Shown: in pieces, positions 37,801-50,100 of the stretch
Layout: every line of letters starts with the position of its first letter
Numbering within the stretch: the stretch's first letter is position 1
Source: Phallusia mammillata
Lineage: Eukaryota; Chordata; Ascidiacea; Phlebobranchia; Ascidiidae
DNA length: 64,000 bases
Assembly (NCBI GenBank): GCA_003260075.1
Contig: QLIY01000022.1
Coordinates: 226,830 to 290,829 of the forward strand
Direction of reading: 5' to 3'
Made by a program: the position numbers and the translations under genes
Notes under the pieces: model-generated
Told to the model about the DNA's origin: nothing
Databases searched by the model: none
The model's input: only the letters and a program-made list of their open reading frames with translations

Positions 37801-39373
37801 AGATAATTTGTTGAACAAGTCCAGTAATGTTTCGAAGCCTTCCAATTTTGGAATGACTGATACACTGCGAACACCACAGCTTAGGAAGTTGACCCTGGTG
37901 ATGACCTACACCTGGTTAGAACATTTTTTCTTGTTGGATGTGTCACATAAAAGTACTGCAACAATTATACTGTCTTGCACCCAATATTGTGGAAGACTGG
38001 TCGAACCAATTGTAAAAACCTTTTTTTGTGTTTAATGTTACACCGACAAATATCCAACTTAATTTTGTTTGATGACAAATAGTATTCGTAGTTTGGCAAC
38101 ATTATATCTTATTTACGGATTCTTTAGGTTTTAAAACAGATACTGCAAAAATAGATGCATAGAACAACAATTGTGACATGAAATTTTTTTTGGATGAGAC
38201 CACAAATGTTGTTTGTAGGTTTGCCACATCTTGTGCTTTTTACGGTTTAACTCTTAACGTGTCCATGGTGGGTGGAAACATCTATCTGACAACATTGTTG
38301 ATGGGTCTGATGGCATTTCCGGCTTATCCACTTGGCTTATACTTGTGTCAAAAGGTTGGAAGGCGGTTTGTCATCTCATCAACGTTTTTACTTGCAGGCT
38401 TGTTTTGCTTTTCAATGTATCTTATTCCATCAGGTAAATGCATTTTCTGTCTGTTTTTTACAACTGTCAGTTGGATAGGGCGTATAAATCCTTTGGTGTG
38501 GCAGATTTAAAAGCACTTCACATAACAATGTTCCTAATGGGCCGAGTATGCACTCTTATTCCATTTTGCACACTCTACCTATACGCTATTGAACTCAACC
38601 CAACAGTGATAAGGTAAGTAGTTACAAAAAGATGAAAGTGAATGGGCAAAATAATAACGCAAAGAATAAAAATCATTCAAGAGTTCTTGTTGACACAAAC
38701 CGCACCATCCGGAATACTACACAATCTAGCATGTTAAACATGAAATGGAATGTTGCAAACTACAACCTTTCGGCAAACAAAAATTTATGCGTGATCAGGC
38801 CTTTTAACCTGCGAAATTTTTGTTAAGATCCACAGCAGTGAATTATGGCAGCTCGTTGGCTCGTGTTGGTGCGATTGTTGCTCCTGCCATTGCTATGACC
38901 AAACTTGTACACCCAACTCTACCTTTTATAATGTTTGGTTTCATTACCATATTTGCAGGTGAATGACTGATATTCAACTGCGCTTGTTAAAAAATAATAT
39001 TATCGGTTTTGCCTCAACATAAATAAAGTTTGTTGTGTAATCTGAAATTCTGTATTTATATTTAAGTTATGACTAAAACTATCCCTATTGATCTGTTTGT
39101 TTTTATGATTATTTTAGTACACGCACGAAATTACAAGGGTAAATGTAGAAATTCATATGTTGAACTTACATTTTAGCTAATATTGTAGCGTATTCTGCGC
39201 AGGGTATGATTTTAAACTTGCAACTATTGTTAGGATTTTTGATTTTGCTTCTGCCGGAAACAAGGAAGGCTTCAATGTTTGAAACATTGGAAGAAACGGA
39301 AGAATTTATGGCTGACAACATTGGCCCTCTCGAAAGATTAATTTGTGTACGAAAGAGCACAATCAAACTATAA
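34828..39373 (+). CDS. SLC22: SLC22-family organic ion transporter, copy 1
   Basis: Major facilitator superfamily polyspecific organic cation/anion/zwitterion transporter, 12 membrane segments, plasma membrane. Twelve exons in consistent phase encode 553 residues: 34828-35004, 35735-35820, 35979-36054, 36127-36296, 36366-36517, 36593-36761, 37619-37735, 37795-37914, 38219-38433, 38505-38613, 38828-38958, 39234-39373. Seen: the N-terminal IGWGRYQIRN motif, a large Cys-containing first extracellular loop, the MFS motif DRIGRK (169-173), DESPRWL (280-286), NYGSSLARVGAIVAP and the C-terminal LLPETRK (513-519). Two hAT MITEs lie in introns 1 and 6. The substrate cannot be read from sequence. It is the closest paralogue of copy 2 at 42433. 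Confidence 0.92.
35101..35656. mobile_element. hAT-type MITE, 556 bp, in SLC22 copy 1 intron 1
   Basis: Exact 8-bp duplication ATCTACAT at 35093-35100 and 35657-35664. Termini CAGGGGTGTCCAACC and GGCTTGGACACCCCTG. GGGCCACAT and GCGGGCCAC motifs recur near the ends. Absent from the paralogous intron of copy 2, so it inserted after the duplication. Confidence 0.93.
36816..37483. mobile_element. hAT-type MITE, 668 bp, in SLC22 copy 1 intron 6
   Basis: Exact 8-bp duplication CTTCCTAC at 36808-36815 and 37484-37491. Termini CAGAGGTGGGCGGATCGG and CCGGATCCATGCCCAACTCTG. Interior repeats of GATCCG/CGGATC near both ends. Absent from the short equivalent intron of copy 2 (43862-43981), so it post-dates the duplication. 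Confidence 0.93.
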
Positions 39374-40464
39374 AAAAATGACTTGTTTTTTTTAATCTGA
39401 TTTGACTATCAGACAAACAAGACGTATCGCTATGGAATATGTTCTTGCGTCTAAAATGTACATGCTGGCTTTCTTGTCAATCACTTTGCGCAATTCAAAT
39501 AGAGTTCTTGCTGATGAAAATTCTCACTGTACTGTGTAAGATGTTTCACCAGGTTAAGTACGCTGCTAGGTGTAGCTTAAACCAGCCCCAAAAGTAATAA
39601 TTCAAACCGTTGCCAAAAATCTTGGAAACTTAAAAAAATCACTAATAAAATAAATCAGTGGTGTTTATAAAACATTCCGACATAACTTAGAGAATGTCTG
39701 TGAAAGACTGGAAGTGGAGGCTATCGCCTATCCAGGCCCAAAAGTCTTACTGCATTAAAATCGGTTCTCTACTGTATCTGCATTTGCCCGTTGGTCTCTT
39801 ATGATTCCGCCAAGCGATTTTTGGATGGACCCAAAGTTGTAAACGGGTCTGAAATTCGAGCCCAAACCCGATTCTTTTTTTAAAAGATCGTTTAGGCCCG
39901 AAAGTTTGATTGACAGGCCTGAGGCCTATAAATTGAAGCCCCAGGAAAAACAAGACAACAAACACAATAGACAATTGATCTCGAATAAGGCATTTTAGAG
40001 CAGAGCTGTTTGACGTTAGGTCAGGTCCAAAAACTGATTACTTGGCTAATTAAATGTGTTCAAAAACAACACTGACACAGAGTGTGAAATCAGGCCCGAA
40101 TCAAGCCCGTTTTTTTGAAAAAAACCTAAGCGACCCGACTTACAACTCTGGAGGGAACCGCAAAGGAGCTTGATGTATTTCTACAATCAAATGTAATATC
40201 AGATTTTGCGACTTCGTCAGCAAAAGTTGGCGGGAAAATGAGTTTTCTATGACGAGAAGCAGTTGTTTACTTTATAATAAAGTATATCGAAGAAGGCCAT
40301 TGTTCGCGCACAAATTTATTCTTTAACATTGACAAACATTTACGTTTTACACGCCTCAACACATAACGTCTAGTTTTTCTGTAACACCAATCGGTTCAGT
40401 TTGTTTTGAAAGATAAAAATAAGTGTTCTGTGACAAGAAACAATATTTCATTTAAGCCTGTTTG
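39374..40464. other. intergenic, 3' side of SLC22 copy 1
   Basis: Possible AATAAA near 39650. Contains the hAT-like element at 39832-40150. Otherwise no coding or RNA gene is recognised. Confidence 0.4.
39832..40150. mobile_element. hAT-like MITE, 319 bp
   Basis: Left CAAAGTTGTAAACGGGTC and right GACCCGACTTACAACTCTG are inverted repeats with a few mismatches. The flanking GATGGACC and GAGGGAAC agree at 6 of 8. GCCCGA/TCGGGC-type motifs repeat inside. An older, degraded copy. Confidence 0.7.
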
Positions 40465-41010
40465 CAACGATTTTACACATTGAACTATGATTACCACACC
40501 TTAATTCATTGTCTGCAGTAAATGTCTCTGCTTTTTTAAATATTGCTGACTCGTCTTTAGTATTTATGAAATGTAAGATTTGTTTACGTTCTAAATCGCT
40601 GTATTTAGTAAGTCTATAGCAAGTGCTTAATTCTGTAACTAGTTTTATACTAATACAATTCTAATCACATAGAATACAGTGGCGTTGTACTTTATTTACA
40701 TCCCGTTTCAAATAAGGTTAACTTAGACAATCCAACAAAATAGAACACACATGTGATCTTAAGTCTAGCGTGTTAATTGAACATGATGCAATTGCCATCT
40801 GATATTCCTAAGGCAAAATGTTAGGTATCTTTGAAAACGAACTTAGTTTGCAACACCTTGGACCTGACCCCTTGGGATTCTGGATGTCCTGCAGGTCCCA
40901 CTTTTCCAGGCTTCCCGTATCGTCTCTGATGGATCGTACAATATGATTTGGCTTCTACTTTTCATTTTCAACCTTATCCGAAAATTTGATGCAAGTGTAG
41001 CGGCCATGAT
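40465..41010 (-). pseudogene. decayed partial copy of the collagen/fibrinogen-like gene
   Basis: Segment 40905-40850 on the minus strand matches the Gly-X-Y coding end of exon 1 of the gene at 33781-34005 (GACGATACGGGAAG-CCTGGAAAAG), but a one-base deletion shifts the frame and much of the exon is missing. The upstream sequence around 40970-41000 matches that above the real ATG (CCTTATCCGAAAATTTGATGCAAG). About 40465-40530 matches the exon 4 border region of the real gene near 31850-31900. The middle exons are gone. It shows that the duplicated block carried both the collagen gene and the SLC22 gene. Confidence 0.75.
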
Positions 41011-42432
41011 ATTGTTGTGTACAATGTTTACATTAAACGTTTGCATTTTCGTGTACAAGAGCTTCTAATACCGCAACAGGAATTGTGTTTAACTCGTCAC
41101 AATAAGTTTCAAAGATAACATTGTCGTTACGTTTCGATGCAAGGGGTTTTGAGTCATTTGTTCTCTAGAATGTTCTGCTTGTGCACAAACATAACGTGTT
41201 TGTTCATCATCGCGCATATGTCCTCCTGTTTAAACTGTCGTTTCCGTTTCAAGTAGAAAGTCGCTCGTACCTGAGAAAAAGCATAGTAGCTCGGTTAGAG
41301 GGCGCTATAACTTCATAATGTTGCACAGTTGCAACAAAACAAATTCTATAACTTAACGGGAAAAAGATGCGCTACTATACATAGCTTGTTTTCGACTTAA
41401 TCCCCTTCTGTTCTTCTACTTTTTTTTCATTTCTTCCATTGTTGATGTGGAAGCTGATTTAATCGTTCGCCTTTGAAACGTTTATTCAAAAGAAAAGAAA
41501 CGCTCTGTGTGTCATTATCAGCTATCAATTACATGCAATGCAAAAGGCAGGATTTCAAGATATAATTCGAAAGAGAACCGCAAGAATTCCAGCACGTTCT
41601 AAAGCGCCTAGATTTATCAAAACTTCAGAACCAATCGCTGAAGGCGCTCAAGGAGGTGGATCAATTGCTCCAGCCAGGGATCAACTTGATCGGATTACCA
41701 GTCAAGAAAAATTTCAGACAAGTCAGCAGGATTTCCACGTTTTGTTACAGTTATGTGGAAAGTACATAATTGCAAAGATTGCGCTAACGTGAAGTGGATT
41801 TTAGGATTATGTGGCGTATCAGTGCAGTGTTTTTCTTCATTTTGATAAATATTAAAAGTTTTATTTGCCTCAAAACATAGTTTCTTGATTTTTCTGTATC
41901 ACAAAGAAGGTAAGACTTATTTTTGAACGCAAATGTCCGAAATGTTTTTTGTTTTCCTTTTTAGGCTACCGTATATTTTTACAGGCCCACAAAATACTTG
42001 GTTGGTAATAAACTTTTTGGTGAAAAGCAACTATAGTGCATAAACGCGCGTTTTTAGCATTTTTTTGCTTTGCTAAGGACGTATAATACATGTTGTTTTA
42101 AAGTTAAATTTGCAAAAGTATTTAGGAACTTATAAATTAAAAATTTCACTGCGTTTTTTGGTATTTTTGTACCGAACGCTTTGTAACCTACCGAGATGAA
42201 CGTTTACAAAACTGCTTGTTCTGCACAAACGTTGCTCCTTTTTCCAAAATCGCCTTTTTCCTTCGTGGTGTTCTGGGCGAAAATCATTTGCATTCAGAGC
42301 GGTATAAGTGTAGCAAGTATAGTTGTCAAAAGTCAACTTCAGTATTAAAAGTTACTCAAAGCAACATTTTAATGTATATATTCCGACTTTAGTTTTGCAG
42401 GCTCATTCATATTGTAGGACCTTAAGCAAGGC
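41011..42432. other. intergenic upstream of SLC22 copy 2, with one small unassigned open frame
   Basis: The last about 200 bases align with the upstream region of SLC22 copy 1. An 84-codon open frame on + (41538-41792) is Ala/Gln/Arg-mixed and not recognised. It has no visible splice partners and is probably chance. No repeats with clear ends are seen. Confidence 0.4.
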
Positions 42433-45400
42433 ATGTCATTATTTGAAGAAATAGTTGATCAAATTGGCTGGGGAAGGTATCAAATTCGTAACACTGTGTT
42501 TTGTCACATAATTACTTGTTTAATGGCGATCCATGTACTTTCGCCAATCTTCATAGCTTATCCGATGCCATATTCGTGTAATTCCGAAGCAAAACAGCAA
42601 GCCGAGTTGGTAAGTGTAATGTCGAAATAAAAACTGACAAAAACCAACCAGTTTAAAATCTGCGCTTTCGCTGTGAAGGATGTTACGATGGGCTAATTTC
42701 GTAAATTAAAATACAAAAAAAGCTTGCTACTATTTCGTGTATATGACAGGCAAACTGCGGTGTATTGTAGATTTGCGACATGAGGGGGGGGGGGAAGGAT
42801 GTTTCACAGCGAGAAATACAAAAAAAGCTTGCTACTATTTCATGTATATGACAGGCAAACTGCGGTGTATTGTAGATTTGCGACATGACTCTGAATGAAA
42901 ACCAGACAAGACTATTTATTCCAACCAAAATCGATACAACCGAGCTGGATCACTGCAAAGAGTACGTCAAGTAATTTTTAAGTTTTAATACCACAGTCAC
43001 AAGTAGTCATATGCATAAAACGAGAATAATGATGTGTAAAAAATTTTGTTTTCCTTTTTTGCAAACAGCAACTACCTTTTTCTTTTTAGGTATTCATATA
43101 CCTTTTTTCCAAATAAATCTTCAAATATTTGTAAATTTTTGGATCATGAGCAAAAACCTAACCAGGTATGGTCATTTCATAAATTTTCGTCAGAGCAAGG
43201 TAATCTGTTGCATAATTTTAACCAATTTGTCTTTCAGTCTATTGATTGCACTGAATTTGTGTTTACCAACGATGGAACGGTACAGAGTTCAATTTTCGCA
43301 AAATATGAAATGATTTGCAACAAATCGTGGTACAAATATCTTTTGCAATCACTTTTCATGGTTGGGGTTTTCACTAATGGCTTGGTGTTAGGAAAAGCAT
43401 CAGATAGGTAAGACATGTGTGCTTACTGCTATTAATAGAAACATTTCAATGCACTGTTTTCTTGCAGAATTGGAAGAAAGAAGGTGTTCTTGATAATGAG
43501 CGTTGGAACAATAATATTCAGTTTCGTCATAGCGTTTGCCAATTCCTTTCCACTCTATGCTGCTCTAAGAACAGTGGTTGGATTCTTCTGCTTTACTGGA
43601 CCAACTACAATAGTTTTAGGTACCAAATGTTTGTAACTTGCGTTTCTAAAGGCTACTGCAAATACCTAACAAATTTTCCCTGCCATAAAGGCACTGAAAC
43701 AACCCGGACTAACAGAAGAGCATTGCTGACAAACGTAACTACATTTGGATTTTCAACTGGAACTATTGTTTTGGTACTTTTCGCTTACTTTGTCAAATAC
43801 TGGCAAACCCTGCAAATCGTGTGCAGCTTAACCTACCTTGGATGCTTAATAATTTGGTGGTAGGTTACTCTTTTAACCCTTTCGTACAATAACCAATACT
43901 GTAGCCTAATATTGGTTTGTCTTTTGTTGGTAAATAATTTCTGTTCAACAAAAAAAGTTTTATTTTTTATACTTATTTTCAGGTTTTTTGATGAATCTCC
44001 ACGTTGGTTGGCTTCGAGAGGCAGAGGGGAGGAGGCCTTCAAAATTCTTGACAAAATTGCAAAGTTCAACAAAGTGGATACAGTAGAATCATTGGCGACG
44101 TACGTAAGCTGGTTTTGCCTTTAGTTGTATCTTGGTAGTTATCATTTAGCTGTTTGCAGATTTCAAGACAATTTGCTGAACAAGTCCAGTAATGATTCGA
44201 AGCCTTCAAATTTCGGAATGACTGATACACTGCGAACACCACAGCTTAGAAAGCTGACTCTGGTGATGACATACTCTTGGTTAGAACATATTTTCTTACT
44301 TTTTAGATGTAACACATAAAAATACTGCAACGGTCTTGCATCCCATTTTGTGGATGGTAGAAACGAAAGTAAAAGTCTTTTTTGTGGTTAAACGGCGAAG
44401 ACAAATTTTTGACTTTATTTTCTTGAAAAAGAAAGTAATATGCAAATCAAGTCAAATTTATTTGCATAGACACTTAATTATATCACAGTTCTATTGTTAA
44501 GCGGTTATCTAAACAGCAAGGACACCGAAAAAATCATGGACTGTCGAGTCAATCGAGTCAAAAAATAGTAATTGCAATTTGACAACAATATGTCTTGTTT
44601 ACGGATTCTTTAAATTATGCAACAGATACCCCAAAATCGTTGAATAGGACCACAAATGTTGTTTAGGTTTGCCACATCTTGTGCCTTTTATGGCTTAACT
44701 CTTAACGTGTCCATGGTGGGTGGAAACATCTATCTTACTTCATTTTTAATGGGCATAATGGCATTTCCAGCCTATCCAGTTGCAGTGTACTTGTGTGAAA
44801 AGGTTGGGAGGCGGTTTGTCATCTCATCAACGTTTATACTTGCAGGCTTGTTTTGCTTTTCTATGTATCTTATTCCACCAGGTAAATGCATTTTCTGTCC
44901 TGCTTTGTACAACTGTAAGTCAGTTGGATAGGGCGGTTTAAATCTTTTTCTGTGGCAGATTTAAAAGCACTTCACATAACAATGTTTCTAATGGGCCGAG
45001 TATGCACTCTTATTCCATTTTGCACGCTCTACCTATACGCTATTGAACTCAACCCGACAGTAATAAGGTATGTAGGTATGTCGTTACAAAAGGATGAAAG
45101 TAACTGGGCAAAATAATAACGCAAAGAATAAAAATCATTCAAGAGTTCTTTTTGATACAAACCGCACCACCCGGAATACCGCAAAATGTAGCATATGTTA
45201 AACATGAAATGGAATGTTGTAAACTACAGACAACCTTTCGGCAAACAGAAAATGCATGTACGGCCCTACTTTTTAACTTGCGAAGTTTTGATTAAGATCC
45301 ACAGCAGTGAATTATGGCAGCTCGTTGGCTCGTGTTGGTGGGGGGGGGGCAACCCGACAGTAATAAGGTATGTATGTATGTCGTTACAAAAGGATGAAAG

Positions 45401-45469
45401 TAACTGGGCAAATTACTAACTCAAAGAATAAAAATCATTCAAGAGTTCTTTTTGATACAAACCGCACCA

Positions 45470-45566
<97 letters not shown>

Positions 45567-46036
45567 AACTCGTCCATCCAACTCTACCTTTTATAATGTT
45601 TGGTTTCATTACCATACTTGCAGGTGAATGACTGATATTCCACTGATACATTTTTTTTACATAACTGTTTTTAATTTTATTTTATTTTACATTACCGAAA
45701 TTTAGTTTATTTGTGATGAAAAATCCCAAATTGACTAAACAAAGACAGACTTAAGAACCATTCTTTGATTTGTTTTAATTCGTTTAGTTAACACTTAGAA
45801 AGGAGGGAACGTGGAGTAATTACAATACTGAGCTGACATTTTAGCTAGAATTCTCGTGTGTTTTATTAGTTTTGAACGTCCCCTTAATATTGTTAGGAAT
45901 TTTGATTATGCTTCTGCCCGAAACTAAGAAGGCTGCAATGTTTGAAACATTAGAAGAAACAGAAGAATTTATGGCTGACAACATTGGACCGCTCGAAAGA
46001 TTCATATGTGGACGAAAAAACACGGTTGAAATATAA
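42433..46036 (+). CDS. SLC22: SLC22-family organic ion transporter, copy 2 (exon 11 damaged by assembly)
   Basis: Same 12-exon structure and splice phases as copy 1. Coding exons start at 42433, 42874, 43090, 43238, 43469, 43690, 43983, 44160, 44669, 44963, 45297 and 45896. It has IGWGRYQIRN, NDGTVQSSIF, DRIGRKKVFL, DESPRWLASRGRGEE, NVSMVGGNIYLTSFLMG, LNPTVIR and LLPETKK. All exons but the eleventh are intact. Exon 11 stops at 45339 in GGTG, then a ten-G tract, a repeated piece of exon 10 and intron, and a 96-G tract, before its second half resumes at 45566. About 30 bases present in copy 1 are missing. I infer an assembly gap in a functional gene. An AATAAA lies near 46140. Confidence 0.88.
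42690..42890. repeat. duplicated join copying the exon 2 acceptor of SLC22 copy 2
   Basis: The G tract 42784-42794 interrupts the sequence just after ATTTGCGACATGA, the first bases of exon 2. The whole stretch, including the acceptor, then repeats to 42890 and continues as the full exon. Only the second copy is usable. Confidence 0.8.
45340..45565. other. two poly-G tracts and a misplaced fragment inside SLC22 copy 2 exon 11
   Basis: G tracts at 45340-45349 (10) and 45470-45565 (96). The piece between them (45350-45469) repeats the end of exon 10 and its intron (about 45050-45170) with minor differences. This is a misplaced contig tip, not extra exons. Confidence 0.8.
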
Positions 46037-47149
46037 AAAACGCATTGGTTTTGTCGTTTAAGCTCAGCACCCCAACTATAGTCACGGTGTGTCATGTAAA
46101 AAATTCATTGAACAGGAATCGTTTGTTTAGTGTACCAGACAATAAAAAGCCTTACTAATCACATGTTGTGCTAATGAAAGACTTTACCGTACTTTGCTTT
46201 GAAAATGCATCAATGCAGTAAGACAAACTCAATACGAACAAATACAATTTGTTCGTACTTCGTAGCAACATTACATCCAACTTGCTACTCAATTTGAGGA
46301 ATAAAGTCAGCATAATAAGTTCACAACCCAAAATCTCTCGCTAAAGTTTCCCACAGAGAGAAAGGCGTGAAATAAATGTAGAAGAGGGCTTCTTGTCAAA
46401 GGTAATATATCGGATCTTACTGCATGGTAAAGGCTATAGTTGATAAAAACTGCCTAACTCTTACAAACGTAACTGCGAGAGTTTCAAATAACATCTTCAT
46501 TTGGTTTGAGAATCGGTTTTACTACTGAGATGTATAGCAACATTGGTTTGCCACACACAATCATGTTTGTGTTTTATTTCCGATATTAAATGCAAAACAT
46601 CAGTGGCAAACACCAATTGAAAGTTTATTTAGTGATTAAAATAAATTCAGAGAACTTTAGATGTAAGTTCAGAAAAAAACCACTTAGTCGTTCACTCTTT
46701 GGTTCGGAGAACTTTGGTACACTAATAGACAGTTAAAGTAAAAAGTAAAAACGTTACATAGGCCGCTCTAACATAATATTTTTTATTTTTAAAAAGACTT
46801 TTTTCCACATTGAGCAATTGGTTTTGGTACAAACCAAGACGCCAATCGACGTAATAAATGTTAGTATACTCAACATTCGCAGAACTTGTTATTTTCTTGT
46901 TTCACAGAAAAAAAAATAATAGGCTAAATAAAAATGATTGCAGTTCATGAATAACAGAACAACCTGTTTAAGAAATTAAATGAATATCATTACCAATACA
47001 ATATTAAAAGCAAACTAAACCAAAATTCACGCATCAATATTTTAGTATTTTTGTAATAAACTATGATTTTATGGGCAAGTTTTAATAACAACCAACAACG
47101 GGTTTGGTATTTCGGCAAATTGCTTTGTGAAAATAAGACATGTGACACA
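46037..47149. other. tail-to-tail intergenic region between SLC22 copies 2 and 3
   Basis: AT-rich 3' flanks of two convergent genes. It contains an AATAAA near 46140 for copy 2. No open frame of interest and no element with clear ends. Confidence 0.5.
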
Positions 47150-50100
47150 TTATCCCAAATTCTTCCGTCCACACAATAACCTTTGCAAAGGGCCGGAGTT
47201 TTCAGTCAGAAAACTATCCGCTTCCTCAAAAGTTTCCAACATCGCGACTTTTCTTGTTTCGGGCAACAGCAAAACCAATATGCCTAAATCAAAAGTTTTT
47301 GCTATTTTCTATTTAAGTAAATTAGTTAAACATTGTTTAACAAAAACTATACCTGCTAATACGGTTACAAGGCCAAATATTATGATGGGTAGAGTTGGAT
47401 GAATCAGTTCGGTCATTGCTATAACTGGAGCAATAATCGCTCCCACACGAGCCCATGAACTGCCATAATTTACTGCTGTTGACCTAAATCAACATCTTTA
47501 ATGAATGTTGACCTAAATCAACATCTTTAAACAAGTTTAAGAAACAAAATGTAAAATAAGGAATAAATCAACAATTTCCCCACATTTTGATGGCAAGCAC
47601 CTGTCTTATATTTTTCATTAAAAAAAACAAATAAAATCCTGGATGTAACCCTTACCTTATAACAGTTGGGTTTAGCTCAATGGAGTGGAGATAGAGGGTG
47701 CTAAAGGGAATAAGAGTGAATACCCGACCCATCAAGAACATCGTAATGTGTAGTGCTTTCAGTTCTACGTCAGATATACGATTTTATATCTTGTTGTTAG
47801 TATTTTCGGATTAATGCCGACAACAAGCAACATTCTCTGCATACATACCTGGTGGAATAAAATACATTGAGGAGCAAAACAATCCCGCAAGAATAAAAGA
47901 CGTTGAGATGACAAATCGTCTCCCCACTTTTTGACACAAGTACAAGGCAAGTGGATAAGCCGGAACTGCCATGAGGCCCATTAAAACCGTCGTCAGATAG
48001 ATGTTTCCTCCTACACTGGCCACGTTAAGAGTTAATCCGTAAAATGCACACGATGTCGCAAACCTGAAACGAAAAACGCGGTAAAACATTTAAAGTTCCG
48101 TTAAGTACATCTTCTTTGTAAAAAAAGAACAATAATTGACACAAACTTTAAAGACGAAAAAAATTAAGTTTTTTTATTTCAAATTCAAGTTATTCAAAGT
48201 TTAGAGTTTGTGTAGATTTATGGCATAAAGTTATATGCTGCAAGTATACACAAACTTATTGACAATAAATCTGCACCAAAGTTACCGATTAAACTCTAAG
48301 TCAAAGTTTTACCAACAGTAGGTCAACACCAAGGTCAACTTTCTCAGTTGAGGAGTACGAAAAGTGTCAGTCATTCCCAAATTAATAGGTTTTGTCTTCT
48401 CACCGACCGAGTCATCCAGCAGAGATTCTTTAACTCTTAAAATGAAGTTGTTTATTAAATCTGTTGAACGTTGTTTTTTTTAGTAATTTATTTACGATTG
48501 CAATGACTCTGGGTTTTCAACTTTGTTAAACTTTGCAATTTTTTCTAGGATTTTCATGGCGTCCTTCTTTCTGCCACGTGCAGCTAACCAACGGGCTGAC
48601 TCATCCAGGTACCTACAGTATAACTATATGAATGTTTTCATATTATTGTTTTGCTTTTGTCCACCACGTCAACAAATGAATTGATTTGGAGCTAAACACG
48701 AATTAAGAAACTCACCACCAGATAACCAGACCTCCAATAAGAGAAACGCTTGTCAGCATTTGCAGCGTTTGCCAATATTTAACAAAATAGGCAATAACCA
48801 CAAGGATAATTGTACCAGATGAAAAACCAAATGCAGCAACATTTATAACCAAAGCTCTTTTGTTCGTCTTAGTTGTTTCTGTTACTGTCGAAACATAAAA
48901 CGGAAGTAAAACAGTTGTTCACTTTTTTAAACAAATCTAGCTACAGATTTAAATAGGTATAACACAGAAGCTCACAGAAATTAGCCTGAAAAAAACCTAA
49001 ATTAAACGTTTTTTTGCGCAAAACTAGTATTGATTTAATGAGTTAAATTTATGTGTTCATACACCTACCTAACACCTTCGAGGTGGGTGAAATGAAGCAG
49101 AAAAATCCAACCACTGTTCTTAGAGCAGCATAAAGTGGAAACGAGTTTGCAAAGGTAATTGCGAAACTAGATATCATCGTTCCAACTGTCATTAACAGAA
49201 GAACCTTTCTTCTTCCAATTCTGTAAGTTAAACAATGGAGTAAAAGCATATGTTTAGTTTCGTGCAAATCGTCATTTACCTGTCGGATGCTTTTCCCAGG
49301 ACCATTCCATTCAAAAGCACCCCGACCATAAAAAGTGATTGCAAAAGATAATTGTGCCAAGATTTGTTGCATATCATTTCATATTGGGCAATGATTGAAC
49401 TTTGTACTGTTCCGTCGCTTGTAAACACGAATTTAGTACAATCGGTCGTCTAAAACAAGACCGTATACAGACTTAAGCAATCTATTATGTAGTGTAGATG
49501 ATAAGAATAAAGATACCTGGTTGGAGTAAACTGCAAAATCGTTTTCTCCAAACTCGCAGTTTATTGCTGTTGCGTTGGGCGGTAAGGGGTTCGAATATCT
49601 GGAGTAAATAATTTTGATTAGATCTACAGGAAGGATAATTGTTTGATTTTGACATTAGAAATTGGAAAATAAGTTATTTATTATAATTTTGACATTTTAA
49701 AAAAATTGACTTGTCAAGATTTTTTTATTAATTTTGCTGTTAGGATAATTAGTCTTTGCATAAAAGTGATTTTTACGGTCTGTATCGTAGATATCGTACA
49801 TGCACTCACTGTAGACAATAATTCAAATCCGCTGAATCGACTTTTGTTGGAATGAGCAGTTTTGTTTGGTTATCATTTAAAGTGATGTTGCAAATCTAAA
49901 AATAAGTTGCATTCTAATTGACAATATCAGTGTGTTACATTTCTAGGCAGGTTGGCAGTAAAACAGTAAAACAAAGTTTAATACGTGGCAAAGCAAAACA
50001 AAAACGCCGAAAACAATCTCCGGCGCCACTATAGGTGCTCTATGACGTAATCGAGTTTGACGCAATGGGGTGCTGAACAACTTGAGATCAACCTTAGCGC

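Noticed and set aside
41538..41792. 84-codon open frame as a new gene
   Set aside because: It has an ATG, but no recognisable domain, splice context or duplicate in the paralogous block; kept only as a note within the intergenic entry.
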